A DNA stretch of 55,904 nucleotides, taken from the NCBI GenBank assembly GCA_027382625.1, contig JAJKFJ010022689.1, forward strand, positions 1-55,904. The letters run 5' to 3'. Positions 1 to 11,479 of the stretch are shown piece by piece. The first letter of the stretch is position 1. Every line of letters begins with the position of its first letter. A model generated the notes under the pieces. That model was not told the origin of the DNA. It made no database searches and saw only the letters and a program-made list of their open reading frames with translations. A program made the position numbers and the translations under genes. This DNA is from Tetmemena sp. SeJ-2015. Taxonomy: Eukaryota; Ciliophora; Spirotrichea; Sporadotrichida; Oxytrichidae.

Positions 1-289
1 TTTTTTTTTAAAAAATTTTAAAATAAATATTTGAACTATTATAAATAATAAAATTGATTTTAAAAAAAAACCCCTTTTATTTTTTATTTTTTAAAAATTT
101 TTAAAAGGTTTTTAAATTTAAGTTTATTTAAATTAAAAAATTAATAAAAATAACCCCTGTTTTAATTTAATTATTGAGCGTGTTTAATTTATTTGATAAA
201 AAATTCAAAAATATAAACATATTTTATTTTTAAGAATATTAAAATATTCTTGATTATCTACTTGCAAAATATACTTTGATAGATACAAA

Positions 290-2111
290 ATGTAGAACAC
301 TATAAAGAGCTTTGACAACAAGATAAGTTCAGAATAAGATGAAGAATAGTCAGCAGTTGACATGTATGAGTTCAGCTTCAATAATAATTCGAACAAAGCA
401 CGCAAGCCAAAACCCTCCAAAGGAAATTGGGTCTTTGATCCTAAATATGATGATTGGTTTTGTGTAGATCCTTGTCCGTTTCCTTGTTACTGTTGTGAAT
501 CAAAAAATTCTCGTTCACAATCATAGAATTGAGAAAGTGATTCAGAGGTTATTGATCAGCTGGTGAATGAAACCTCTCATGAAGGATACGAGCAGTAGGA
601 TAATCATTCTCAACATGTTGATGTTCAATAATTTCAAAGCAATCATGCTAAGACTTAAGAAAAGATTTCGGAGAAACAAACAAAAGAAAAAGAAAAAAAT
701 TTAAGAAATCTTTCAAACCCCAAAAAAAAAATTTTTAAACTAAAATAATTTGAAAAAAAAAGATTTTTTAATCTTGGATGGAGTGAGTAGCAAGTCGATT
801 TGTTGTGTGAAACAGTAAATAGCTATAGAGAATTTAATCAGTTTAGACAAAATTTCAAAAGTCTTTACTTTGAACTTGAGAAAAAGTATGGATAAAATAG
901 TAATTTCATAAGTCTTGGCAGGAGGACTTGATTAGAAGAAGAGATTTATTGCTTAGTTGATAGAGAGCTAGAGAGTATAATTTACGCCAAAAAAGTAAAG
1001 CTTCTCAAAAATATCCAGTATCAAAATCCAGCAGGATCAAGTGGAATCTCTTAAAAAAGAAGAGAAAGAAGGTTAAAATATATAGATAAAATCCTATAAC
1101 AAAAAGATGAAGAGATAAAACTTCTCCAAGATGCTTTAAGAATCAAGCAGGATCTAAATCAATCATTATAAGACTATATCACTAATATAGAAAAATCTCT
1201 ATAAGATGCTCTGTAAAAAGTAGACGACCTAACTCATGATTTGGATTTGGCGGAGGATGAAAAATAAGAATTCAAAGACTAATTAGCAAAAAAGGCGCTT
1301 GGGTTTAAGGCACTAGTTTATGATACAAACAAATAAAGAAACAGCTAAGACAGGGATCGAGTTTAGCCTGATTCCTTTAAAATTAAAGTTCCAGCTGAAA
1401 AATTCTAATCATAGAAATTTGATTGGGGAGAAAAGAGATGGAACAACCTCCAAAGCCAGTTTTAAGGTGATGTAAAAAATCAAGGAATGTGGGATTAAAT
1501 AATTGAGGAGAACATCTCTGATGAAGATGAGGATCTATTTTGGGCGATTGCTGTAGATGGGCCTTGGTAAGGAACTGCCATGAACCACAAATATAAGACA
1601 ATGCCAGACTAAATTATTTTCAACTGCATTCCTTTTAAGAGATTATAAAAAGAAGGCTACGTCTTTATGTGGGTAACTCAGAGCAAGTTAGAGACTGCGA
1701 TTGAACTCCTATCTAAAAAAGGATATAAAAAATGCGACATCTTGGTTTGGGTCAAGATGAGGAAAAACGGCAGTATTTATGAGGGTATAAGGAAAATATT
1801 TAACCCACTGTGCTGAATTCTGTGTGCTTGCTTAAAAAAAGTCAAAGCAAAGCAAGCTTCGATAGCGATCTGTGCTCCAATATGTGAGAAATGTGATATT
1901 TGAGCCTGTTCGAGAGGGCTCTCGCAAACCAGATGCATTTTATGAGCTTGTAGAAACGATGATTCCATCAAAAAAATACTTGGATGTGTTTGGAAGAGTA
2001 TATAATCAGCGTGACTAGTGGATTACAGTAGGTAACCAGTCCATTTACATAGTCACAGAGCCGAGGACTCGAAAAAAGAAAACTAAAAAACTTGGACATC
2101 TTAAATAATGA
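290..2111 (+). CDS. MT-A70 family protein, MTA9-like, degenerate catalytic motif
   Basis: Read with TAA/TAG as Gln, this frame runs from ATG 290 to TGA 2109-2111 (about 590 aa) once two germline insertions are removed. The N-terminal half is Gln/Asn/Lys-rich with a predicted coiled coil (around 1050-1280). The C-terminal third is an MT-A70 methyltransferase fold: AVDGPWQGT at about 1550 where active enzymes have DPPW, then FMWVTQSKLETAIELL, GKYLTHCAEFCVLAQ, EPVREGSRKPDAFYELVE and YLDVFGRVYNQRDQWITVGNQ-like blocks. In ciliates the DNA 6mA complex contains an active MTA1 and a partner MTA9 that lacks DPPW; DGPW suggests an MTA9-type, probably non-catalytic subunit (inference). A 42-bp IES (499-540) and a possible 7-bp one (1786-1792) interrupt the frame. 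If the latter is not an IES, the copy is frameshifted. Confidence 0.75.
499..540. other. IES in MT-A70 gene, pointer GTGA
   Basis: GTGA occurs at 495-498 and 537-540. Removing 499-540 deletes an in-frame TGA and keeps the frame (CYC-C-DSEVIDQLV). Confidence 0.7.
1786..1792. other. Candidate 7-bp IES, pointer GG
   Basis: The frame before 1785 ends in a premature TGA. Removing TATAAGG between two GG pairs (1784-1785, 1791-1792) gives SIYEGKYLTHCAEFCV, which matches the MT-A70 block. A one-base indel would explain it as well. Confidence 0.35.
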
Positions 2112-2254
2112 ACTTATAAATTTAATTAAGTTCTAAAACCATTAGAAATAGTTATTTATCGAATATTTGTGATCTTAATATGCATTCTTCCAATTCATTA
2201 TTCAATTTTAACTTGGGGTTTTATCAATAAAAATAATTCTCCCCAAACACAACT

Positions 2255-2960
2255 GCTAAAACATGAGTAACCAAACATAAGATCGCAAAAATTATATATA
2301 AAACATTTGTTGCCTTATACGAGTGACAGAATATGAGTGCTCAAACATGATTGCTAAAACTAGAGTGCTCAAACATGAGTGACCAAAGATAAATTAGCAA
2401 ACATTATATATAAAACATTTGTTGCCATACACGAGTGACGAAACATGAGTGCTCAAACATGATTGCTAAAACTGGAGTGCTAAAAAATTAATGCTCAAAC
2501 ACGACTCATCAAACATGAGTTGCGAAGCATGAGTTATGAAACATTTCTGCTCAAATATGAGTGCTCAAACACGAGTGCTCAACATGAATGCTCAAACACG
2601 ACTACCAAACATGAGCTATGAAACATAATTTGCGAGACATGAGTTACGAAGCACAAGTCACGAAACATTTGCTACAGAGATGAGCTAGCAAACACGAGTT
2701 ATGAGCACGAGTAACTAAACACGACTCACAACACGCAAGTCACACCAAGCATGACAACTAGCACGAGTTTCAATTACAAGCTACGAAACACGAGATGCGA
2801 AACATGACTCTCGAGACACGAGCTATCAAGCATTAGTTACAAGTATAAGTTAGCAAGCACGAATTGCGAAACCTGAGTGGCCAAACATGAGTCATCAAAC
2901 ACGAGCACAAGTTGCGAAGCATGAGTTACCAAGCATCTTGAATCGATACGAGAGATTTCA
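2255..2960. repeat. Degenerate 14-15 bp minisatellite
   Basis: About 45 imperfect tandem units of the form AAACATGAGTGCTC (variants AAACACGAGTTGCG, AAGCATGAGTTACC). The units are variable in length and sequence. No coding frame persists. It abuts the transposon remnant that follows. Confidence 0.8.
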
Positions 2961-3119
2961 ATCTTGATTTTCAAACATGGCCGAGGGTTAGAGTTTTAAT
3001 CCATGCTTAGATACTGAACAACCAGAGTGACTGAGAGTTCGCTTGATCAAGATCATTGATTGCTTGAGCGATCGCCGTTACCAACTCTTCTCTAAAACGC
3101 GAAAATTAGAGTAGCAACG

Positions 3120-5300
3120 AGAATGATAAGCTTACTTGCTATCAACTTTTGCTTTCTTGAGTTTTCGTTTCAAGTGACTGAAGAGTTGCTCAACAGGATT
3201 TAGCCACAGCGAGTATTGCGCATTGAAGAGAACGTGACACTTGAACAGCTTGCATTTCTCGAGTACTTGAGAATGTATGTGTATCACTGCGTTGTCCAGA
3301 ACACGAGTACATCTTTTTTCTGAGTCTGGAGTGAAGATCTTACACGTAACAAAGTTCTATTCACGAAATTTTCAAGCACCGTTGAGTCAACACCACCTTC
3401 AAGAATTTGTTTTGCGATGACTTGGTCTTGTGACAGTGCAGACAGCAATGACATCGAATACTGCTGTCTGTGATTCTTCTCTTTCTCTCTACGCAACTTC
3501 TACGCAACTTGGCCGAACCTGCCAAGTGCTTTTCTAATCCGATTCGTGATTTATCAATCATGTTCTCTGTTGCAAGCTGTTCCTCTGATTCAAAGTCGGG
3601 CGTGCTATCAACTTGTGAAACATCAGTTACAAGTTTCGTTGAGTGATCAACTTCTTACCTTCTGGGTCGCTCTCAACATTCTCACGGCTGCACTCTTTTG
3701 AGTTCGACAGAGGACCCCTGCTACTTGATTCGATTGAATGTGCTCTTGTTTGCTTCTTCAGAGTGGAGGAAATGTATTCATCATAGTGCTCCGCAATCGG
3801 AGTGAGCTAAGCGCGCACTTGTACTGAACTCTCATCTTTAGAACCTAACAACATCAAATTTGATTAGACATACTTGCTGCACTCATCAAATCAAATCGAT
3901 CGAGTCGTTCCGCACTAAATTTATCTACTGCCTCGCATGTTCTTTCCTGATCGCAGTTCGTGGAATTGTGAAGTGATGTGGGGAGTGCGATAGCACTTTA
4001 TCATTTATATTCTATAAAGTATTAATTCATAAATTTTAAATATCTGATTTGATTATAGCTTACACTATTTGAATTCGCTGATGATTCATCTCTCTCCTCG
4101 TTGTCATCTTCACTCCCGTTGCCGAATCAACTTTCAAGTTGAACTTTGAGAAGACGGCCAATGATGTTGTTGTTCAACGTCCACTGCCTCTTCTTCACCG
4201 TGTCAGATCTGAAGTTGCTTTCGCCAAATGCTGATGATAACGAATTCTTTGAACAAGAACTGCGCGAGCAATCTCGCAACCCACTGTCGTTTCTCGACGA
4301 AGTTAGGATCTGAATACTTGATATTTGAACTCTGGTAAGAACCGAACTGCAACTTGAATTCATCTCGTAAGACTGAGCTCAGAGTTGTTGAACAAGGAAT
4401 TTGATCACGAAACGATCTAGCGTTAGTGTAAACTTTCTCTGTTGCATTTTGTACTTGCCTCTCTTCCTCCAACTCTAATTCTCACTCCATCTTCTCTCGC
4501 ATCATATCCTTTTCAAGTCCTGCTTTTAAAGTGTCAAGGTTGACTACGTGAACTTTTTCAACTTCTAATCTCCGTTTATTCGCCTCCCACAATTCAGCTC
4601 GACTGTAACCACGAGGAACAGTTCTTAACGTTCCGTTCTCAAGCTTCTCTTACTCACACATAATCTTTTTTTCATTTCACAATGATTGCCTTGACATCAT
4701 CAACAGACATCTTTGCTTCCCTCGCTATCAACTTAAATTTCTTATTGTCCTTGAAATATAGACGCTTAACGAGTTGCTCCTTCTCAAACTTCTTCTGAAC
4801 TCTGTGTTTGAATCGTGATTGATTGATGAGTTTCTCCAACTATGGCTCAAACAACTTGGTGCTCCTGTTTAAGATTACTGCGAGAGATCTCTGCACGGGA
4901 TCATCCTCCAGGTTTGTTCCAACGGTAGAATTTGAGAATTAGTTGTGTTGTTTCAACGGGATTTGAGACTAGTTGCTTTCCTTCTTGTCTAGCTTGCGTT
5001 GCTTGATGCTCAAATAAAAAGCTCGAAGATATTCTCTCAATGTTTCATCACTCTCAAAGTTCGAGACCTCAATGAGTTCGTTGAGTTTGCTTTGAATCTC
5101 ACACTAAGGAAGATCAAGGATGAGTCCACCTTCAAAACTGTGACACACGGTTGGGATTTGCATGTGGTTTAGTTTTCTCGTTGTTGAATACTCTTTCTTG
5201 GTTGCACTGAACAAGCGAGTGAACGCCTTACCTATGACAACTGGTTTCCATAGTGTAACAGTCTTGCACCGATCTTGAATCATGCTCTCTCTCACAGGCC
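3120..5300 (-). mobile_element. Decayed DD34E Tc1/mariner-type (TBE-like) transposon
   Basis: Minus-strand frames contain pieces of a transposase in order. A helix-turn-helix (IAREAKMSVDDVKAII) lies near 4730-4790. A Lys/Glu-rich linker follows. The region around the first catalytic Asp (GESNFRSDTVKKRQW, about 4180-4235) has the Asp replaced and a frameshift just before it. Next come QYSMSLLSALSQDQ (about 3460), LDNAVIH with the second Asp (about 3295), and SLWLNPVEQLFSHLKRK with the Glu (about 3190). Asp-to-Glu spacing is 34 residues, as in Tc1-like enzymes. Oxytrichid TBE elements carry such a transposase and excise during development. Several frameshifts and about 600 bp of extra sequence between the first two motifs (3500-4130) mark this copy as dead. 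I saw no C4A4 ends or clear terminal repeats. Confidence 0.75.
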
Positions 5301-6895
5301 CGAGTGCTTATGTAGGAGCAAGGTTTTTTAAATGATGGACTCACTTCGATCACTGAAACTTCTTGTGTCTAAACTACTCTCGTTGCTCTGATTCTCTCTT
5401 CGAGCGAGGAGGTTGGTATCTGCGTTAATTGTGTGTTTGAACTGCTTACACATCTTTATTAAATATATAATTATGATATCAAAGTTTTTAATTGTCTTTC
5501 ATAGGATAAGTTCTCTCGCTACGAGTTACGGTGAGGTAAAACTTCAGTTTTTTAAATTAAAACTTCAAGGCAACTTATCTTATCTCACACCCCCTCAGAT
5601 TCGATCTCTGATATGGAAATCAGATTTAGCCAAGTCTGTTGTGTATGCCTATGTTGTTTGATGTTGATGGCAACGTTGGTCTGAGTTAGTTCACATTCTG
5701 TGCCATGACTGAATGTCTCTGTATTTTTACTAACTCTCTTACACACGTTACTCTGATACTGAAATCACAGTCAAACAGAACTAAATATTTCTCTTAGAAC
5801 TAAGTGAGCTGTGACTACCTCAAATTCTAAGTCTTCCTCACACTGATAACTCTTACTCTATCATCTCTCACAAGTCAACTTCTCAACGGGAACATTCACT
5901 GTGAATTATCACTCACACATAACTTTTCCAACGCAACTTCTCAATCAAGCTTTTCATTTGGTTCAATGGGGATCTCCATAGCTTTTTAATAACGAAGTGG
6001 TCACTCATTCGCAAAGGTTATACTCCATCTCGGCTTACATTTAATTAATGAGCCGACCGTGCTAGGTACTTCTCACACGTCTTGTCAGCAAGGACTCAAG
6101 TCTGCTGTCGTTGGCAGTTCATCCTTGGGGTTGTTATCTATAATGAGAAGCTATGAGTGAGATTCTTAATCTTGTTAAAGTTTTGAAACAAATTATATAA
6201 ATGGAGAGAAAACGAAGGACACGCTCAGCCATTTAATAAATTTAATGGAAACTGCTTGTAGAAGAAAATGGAGGTGACTCATCTCATAAATGAATGAGGT
6301 TCCCCGGACTTTATACCGACTCCATTTTTTAATTGCGAAAGGAACTTTTCCATAAAAATAAATGAAATTTAGTAACTGAGAAACCTGTCGGTCTGCCCTG
6401 CTGTTTGATTTATTTTATTGAACTCCGTTGAATTCAAAAATGGGCGAGGACTACTTTATCTTTTCTAATAAATGAAGAAGCTGTCTCCCAGAGACTTTGA
6501 TAAATTTATTGAGCTCCGTTTTAAATGCAAGCACACTTTTACATTTAGTAGCTCTTAGATAAATGCGAGGAACTTATTTAAAAGTGCTGTTCCCATAAAA
6601 GATAAAGTTACAGCGCGGCGCTTTCGCATTTTTAAATGTAGAACTTAGAATCTAAAATGCGAGTAAGACTTTCCCATTTATTTGATTGAGAAAGTTGAAA
6701 CTATAGAAGCAGAGCCTCCGGCCGTCTAATTTTTAAATAAATAATTATAAAGTTTACTGTTGGCGTCGCGCTTAAGTAGTCCATTTGTGTAGCCATCCTC
6801 CCTATACGAACATTCAAATCCCGTTGTGGTTGCGTATATATCCATGGGGAAATACAATGAATTCATTTCATCACTTACTACTTTTCGAATTCCTA
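5300..6895. other. Germline-limited intergenic sequence
   Basis: No conserved reading frame on either strand. Short recurring motifs resembling AATTTATTGAACTCCG appear in both orientations from about 6230 to 7620, suggesting old dispersed or inverted repeats. Confidence 0.5.
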
Positions 6896-7183
6896 GAGCG
6901 TGGTCCTCTAACTCCGGCAAGCTGTGCCCACATAGTGGAAACGGCAGTATAGGTAGAGGACCACCTTCCTCCTGTGGACTGTCCCCATCTTTATGGAAGC
7001 GGTCTGTATAGGTCGCTTACTCAGCTTCAGTATTCTTTCGAGCGTGGTCTATTATCTCCGGCGAGCCTCCCCCACAGATTAAGTTAAGTGAGCATAGGTA
7101 GTGGACCACTTTCCTCCGGCAAACTGCGCCAATTTTTATGGAAGCGGTACGCACAGGTTGCTAACTCTTAGCATTGAAATTTA
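6896..7183. repeat. Two ~144-bp tandem repeats with internal half-repeats
   Basis: The motif GAGCGTGGTC at 6896 recurs at 7040. Each unit contains two diverged halves with an ATGGAAGCGGT / GGAAACGGCAG core followed by TATAGGT-like sequence. More GC-rich than its surroundings. Not coding. Confidence 0.6.
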
Positions 7184-7689
7184 GAAGCATGAGGATAGGA
7201 ATCACTGTATTTCCGGTTGTGGGTTTTGTTATCTTGCTTTCTAACTGGACACCCGAAATTACAGAACCTATCTCTTAGGTGAGGTCATCCTCACCGTTTA
7301 GTTAATCTAATCAGTGTGGGTTTCTTCAACTACTAGACAAGGCTACTGTACATTTGGGTTCCTATCAAACTAAACAACTTACCTTTGATTTATTGAAGTT
7401 ATTAACTAATTTATTGGACCTCAGAGTTCAATAAATCTAATTAAATAAATGGAAGTTCCTTGCTTGAGCCGAATTGAAAATTATTGAACTTCGCATTTTC
7501 TAGGAGAAGCCAAGATCTCATTCTTTCATTTTATGAAGCTAAAACCATTTCTCAATTTAATAAATGAAAGAGTTTATGCAGGAGCTGTTCAAGTAGTTCT
7601 AATTTATTATCGGGAACTGCTTAGCTAACTTAAATAAAATGGAGGTCACTTCTGAAGTCGCTGCAGCCAACTTCAGAGAGCTTTGATTT

Positions 7690-9990
7690 TTAATTTGTAT
7701 GCAAATATATTTTATAGTTTACAGCGATATTTAAGTCTTTAAAAAGACTTACCTCTCTTCCTCACTCCTCCGAAAACAGTGTCGCATAGGTCCCCCTCCC
7801 TGCCCTCCATGTCCTCCCCGAGCCTCAGCTAGTCTCTGTTGTTTAATTTAATTTGTAGAATGAATCCCCGTTGGGAGCTAACGAAGAATGATTTCAATTG
7901 AATCTTACACTGCTTAACGGAGTCGATTCCGCTATTCTCATTCAACTCATCTCAGTACTGATATTCTAACAATCAGGTGCATAATCAATTTTTTTCCTAA
8001 TTTATTCCCAAAACTCCTCAATTCGTAATAATTATACTATTGCGAGTTCTAGATTATTATGCGAACTTACCAAATATACTAAAAAATCAGCGAATACCAT
8101 GCGATCATAGTCTCTAGCTTAATCTTACAAAAGAGACCATCCTCGCTCATGGATGTACTGCTCCACACCTCCCACATCCATCTGCTCCATCTTTGCCCTT
8201 TGAATCTCAGTCCTGACTTTCGCTTAATCAATGTCTGAGTCTTGTCAAAGCCGCAGTGGTAATCTTGAAGCCTTCAAATATCTGACCTGCTTCCCTTTCC
8301 TCTCAAAATCCTCAGCGATGCGTGCTCAATTGATTTTTACTTTACTGAGCATCCTCAAATTTTCGCGCATCCCCCATGCCGATAGGGAAGCTGCTAAGCC
8401 TGATCAAAGCTGACTCTCTCACATGTTGGAGGCTCACCATATCAGAGTTCTCCTGCATTCACACACTTGAAATTTCGTTCTAGTTTCTCTAAAGTTCATT
8501 TGCTACTCTATCATCTTTGCTTTCTCTATCACAAAATTATTTCAAGAATGCCCTTCACTCATGCTCCTAGTATCTCCTTATCGCTGAAGTAGCCCTCTTC
8601 ACGATTCCAAGAGCGAACGAGCAAAGACCACCATGGCACCGCAGAATGATCTAGGACACCTCAAATCGAAAACTTCATCTACTCAGTATCTATGAGAGAA
8701 GTCGATCTAACCAAAGACCACATTTGACTCTTCAAAGATATCGCAGCCAGAATAAATGCCAAAGGACGAGGAAAGCCCTGTCTCAATCCGTGAACCTTCA
8801 TGCCATTGCCAAGGCGTTGTGGTTGAGACGAGCTAAGTGATTATGAGGTAGTGCTTAGGACTGAAGCACTAGACTGGTTTCGAGATGGAGTGCATATTGG
8901 GCCAGACCTCCCGATCATGTGGCGGTAGCAGCACCTCCACGCTGACATGCTTAATGTACAAGCGCTTTAGTAGAGAGCGTGCGCTCAGGCGTGGTTTCTA
9001 TGCTCGAATCAATCCTTGGCATCAACATCTAATTAAAATAATTAGTTTTTAAACTCTTATTAAAAATATGAGAAACTTACCTCAGCCTGAAAAAAAGCAA
9101 AATACTTATGGAACTCGCTCTAAGATCAGCGTGATTCTTGGATGAAGCCGCTTGCCAATTCATTTCCCTGAAGGCCGCGCAAAAAATCTAAATCTAAGAA
9201 TCTCTTGCGCCGTTTGAAATAGCATTATTTTTAAAGTAGACTGCCTCTGCTCGTGCTTTCGGTGTGGTGAGCTACCTTCCAATCCTCTCCCCGAAGAGAG
9301 AGAGCATGATATAAAGCGCTATTGGCCTATTGCTTATGCTTGCTCAAACTCACGCATTGATAAGCAGTTCTCCAACACCGAAGAAAGATCTTGGAAGAAA
9401 TAATCGGCCCACGAGAGCTCGCTGTTGCAAAGCATTATTCTTCTTGCTGGAAGTCTTATCCAATTTAGCTTGAGTTTATCTAAAGGAGCATTCCCTCCGC
9501 TGAGCTAGACTGAAATAGGAGTGCAGTCTCCGCAGCAATAGAAAACTTTGATCTATTTGGAGACCCTCTCAGTTTGTGCTCGCGAAGCTACCTCGAAAGA
9601 TGCTAGTTCTTCAGCCTCCTATGACTTTCCATGCAACAATGATTCTCAGCTTCACGTATTCAGTCTGCCCATAAACCAGTTTTAGATATAAGTCCTTCGA
9701 ATTAATATCCAGAGGCCAAAGCAAGAAGCAAATCGCATAAATAAGGCGGCTGCCTCGTAAATATGAAGTCCTTGCAGAGTATGTGACTCACTAGGTAGGG
9801 TCACCCAGCTCCAATGACGTGGCATTCATATCTATCAGTAAAAATTAGATTAATATTTAATAAATTAATTTTAAATTATTAACTTACACTAGCTACCCTT
9901 AGAATGATTTGAAATTATATTGTGGCTTTATAATAAGCTGAGTCTGTTAGAATCTAACAGAATCTTATTAGTTTATTATTAATTATTAAT
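7690..9990 (-). pseudogene. Unidentified repeat element, copy 1 (minus), intron-bearing
   Basis: GC-richer than the flanks. On the minus strand there are four AT-rich gaps starting GTAAGT and most ending in AG (about 9890-9842, 9080-9029, 8070-7985, 7756-7690), separating exon-like blocks. The longest open stretch (about 9640-9300) encodes residues such as VFYCCGDCTPISVQLSGGN and SELSWADYFFQDLSSVL, with Gln from TAA/TAG, but TGA stops and frame changes occur elsewhere. I do not recognise the protein. The same block order recurs inverted at 11.5-13.5 kb, so this is a repeat family with a multi-exon gene, not random sequence. It could be a decayed germline-limited gene or a mobile element ORF. 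Confidence 0.5.
9451..9990 (+). repeat. 540-bp inverted repeat, left arm
   Basis: Reverse complement of 10384-10923 with only about 6-8 differences seen by eye. The spacer is 393 bp of AT-rich sequence. The outer boundaries are AAGTCTTATCC (left) and GGATAAGACTT (right). Identity stops abruptly at both ends. Confidence 0.9.
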
Positions 9991-10383
9991 AAAGAGGCTC
10001 TTCATCTTAATATGACAAATGAAGTTGCTTCTGCCATTATCTCCGGATTTTCTCAATGAGCATATATTAAGTATTTCAGAACAGATTTACTATTCGAAAG
10101 TATTTTAAGAGGTCATTTTATTACAGAGAGGACTACTTTACTACATTATAATAAACAAAGCGCATTTGCTTCTATTTAATTTAAATGAGGAGACTCCTCA
10201 ATCATTTACATTCTAGAATAATTTTCTCATTCCATAAAAATACTAAAAGCCAGACATAATTAGATCAAAATATTATCATAGCAAAAGTTATTGAACACTC
10301 AAGTAATTTCAAAATGATATATAAATTGTCAAGAAAAGTACAATAAACTGATAAGAGATTGTAAAAAACTTGTTCAAAGAGGC

Positions 10384-10923
10384 ATTAATAATTAATAATA
10401 AACTAATAAGATTCTGTTAGATTCTAACAGACTCAGCTTATTATAAAGCCAAAATATAATTTCAAATCATTTGAAGGGTAGCTAGTGTAAGTTAATAATT
10501 TAAAATTAATTTATTAAATATTAATCTAATTTTTACTGATAGATATGAATGCCACGTCATTGGAGCTGGGTGACCCTACCAAGTGAGTCACATACTCTGC
10601 AAGGACTTCATATTTACGAGGCAGCCGCCTTATTTATGCGATTTGCTTCTTGCTTTGGCCTCTGGATATTAATTCGAAGGACTTATATCTAAAACTGGTT
10701 TATGGGCAGACTGAATACGTGAAGCTGAGAATCATTGTTGCCTGGAAAGTCATAGGAGGCTGAAGAACTAGCACCTTTCGAGGTAGCTTCGCGAGCACAA
10801 ACTGAGAGGGTCTCCAAATAGATCAAAGTTTTCTATTGCTGCGGAGACTGCACTCCTATTTCAGTCTAGCTCAGCGGAGGGAATGCTCCTTTTGATAAAC
10901 TCAAGCTAAATTGGATAAGACTT
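10384..10923 (-). repeat. 540-bp inverted repeat, right arm
   Basis: Near-identical inverted copy of 9451-9990, including its GTAAGT..AG intron-like gap. This makes it a truncated second copy of the same element in plus orientation. Confidence 0.9.
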
Positions 10924-11400
10924 CCGCAGCACTGATACGGAGAACTAGGCGGATCTATTGAGACCCTCTGCCCATCCAAAAGTCTTGTTCGTCCTTCATT
11001 TGGGCGGAAGAGCCTACCGTTCCGAAGGTGCTAGCTCCTATCCAGCCTCCTATGACTTCCGCAGGGCTCAAGCCCAGTGATGGTTCTGGCTTACATGCAC
11101 ACGTCTATCTCCAGTCTGTTCCTCATAAATACGCATTATTATAAATCCCTCTCGACAGTCATAACAGAGCCTAATAAGGAGAGAAAGCATAAATCGGCTA
11201 AAGAACGTTCGGCCGGCACCTAGAACGCATCGTAAATATAATTGGCACTGCCTTGCAAAAGTATGGTATCGTGATCAATTGGTAAATAATTCGCATCATT
11301 TTGATTTCCCAATTCATAAACCGTATTTCGAATTATCAGCTGAAATTCATATAAATTATAATTTCAGTATCCATTGTATAATTTAATACTTACATTTAAA
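10924..11400 (-). pseudogene. Repeat element, copy 3 (minus), 5' fragment
   Basis: The reverse complement aligns, with much divergence, to 10540-10910. Shared blocks include AAGTCATAGGAGGCTG, GAGGGTCTC and a CTTTGCAAGG-like stretch. It keeps the intron-like gap at the same relative place (about 11395-11345, GTAAGTATT..TTTCAG). Joined head to head with copy 4. Confidence 0.6.
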
Positions 11401-11479
11401 TTTTAATTTTTTTTACGACGTTTTGTTGCCGCACTAAGGATACACTCCTGTCCTATAAATGATTGAAAATTTATAATAT

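Noticed and set aside
71..74. AAAACCCC-like sequence at the left edge as a telomere
   Set aside because: A single CCCC after an A-run in AT-rich DNA; no C4A4 repeats.
499..540. In-frame TGA as evidence for a pseudogene or UGA recoding in the MT-A70 gene
   Set aside because: It lies inside a pointer-bounded IES, as do the TGAs at 17.50 and 45.93 kb.
8231..8413. Plus-strand frame sharing FKYLTCFP with a minus-strand frame at 13.3 kb
   Set aside because: The shared peptide comes from the inverted DNA repeat; the coding signal in this family is on the opposite strand.
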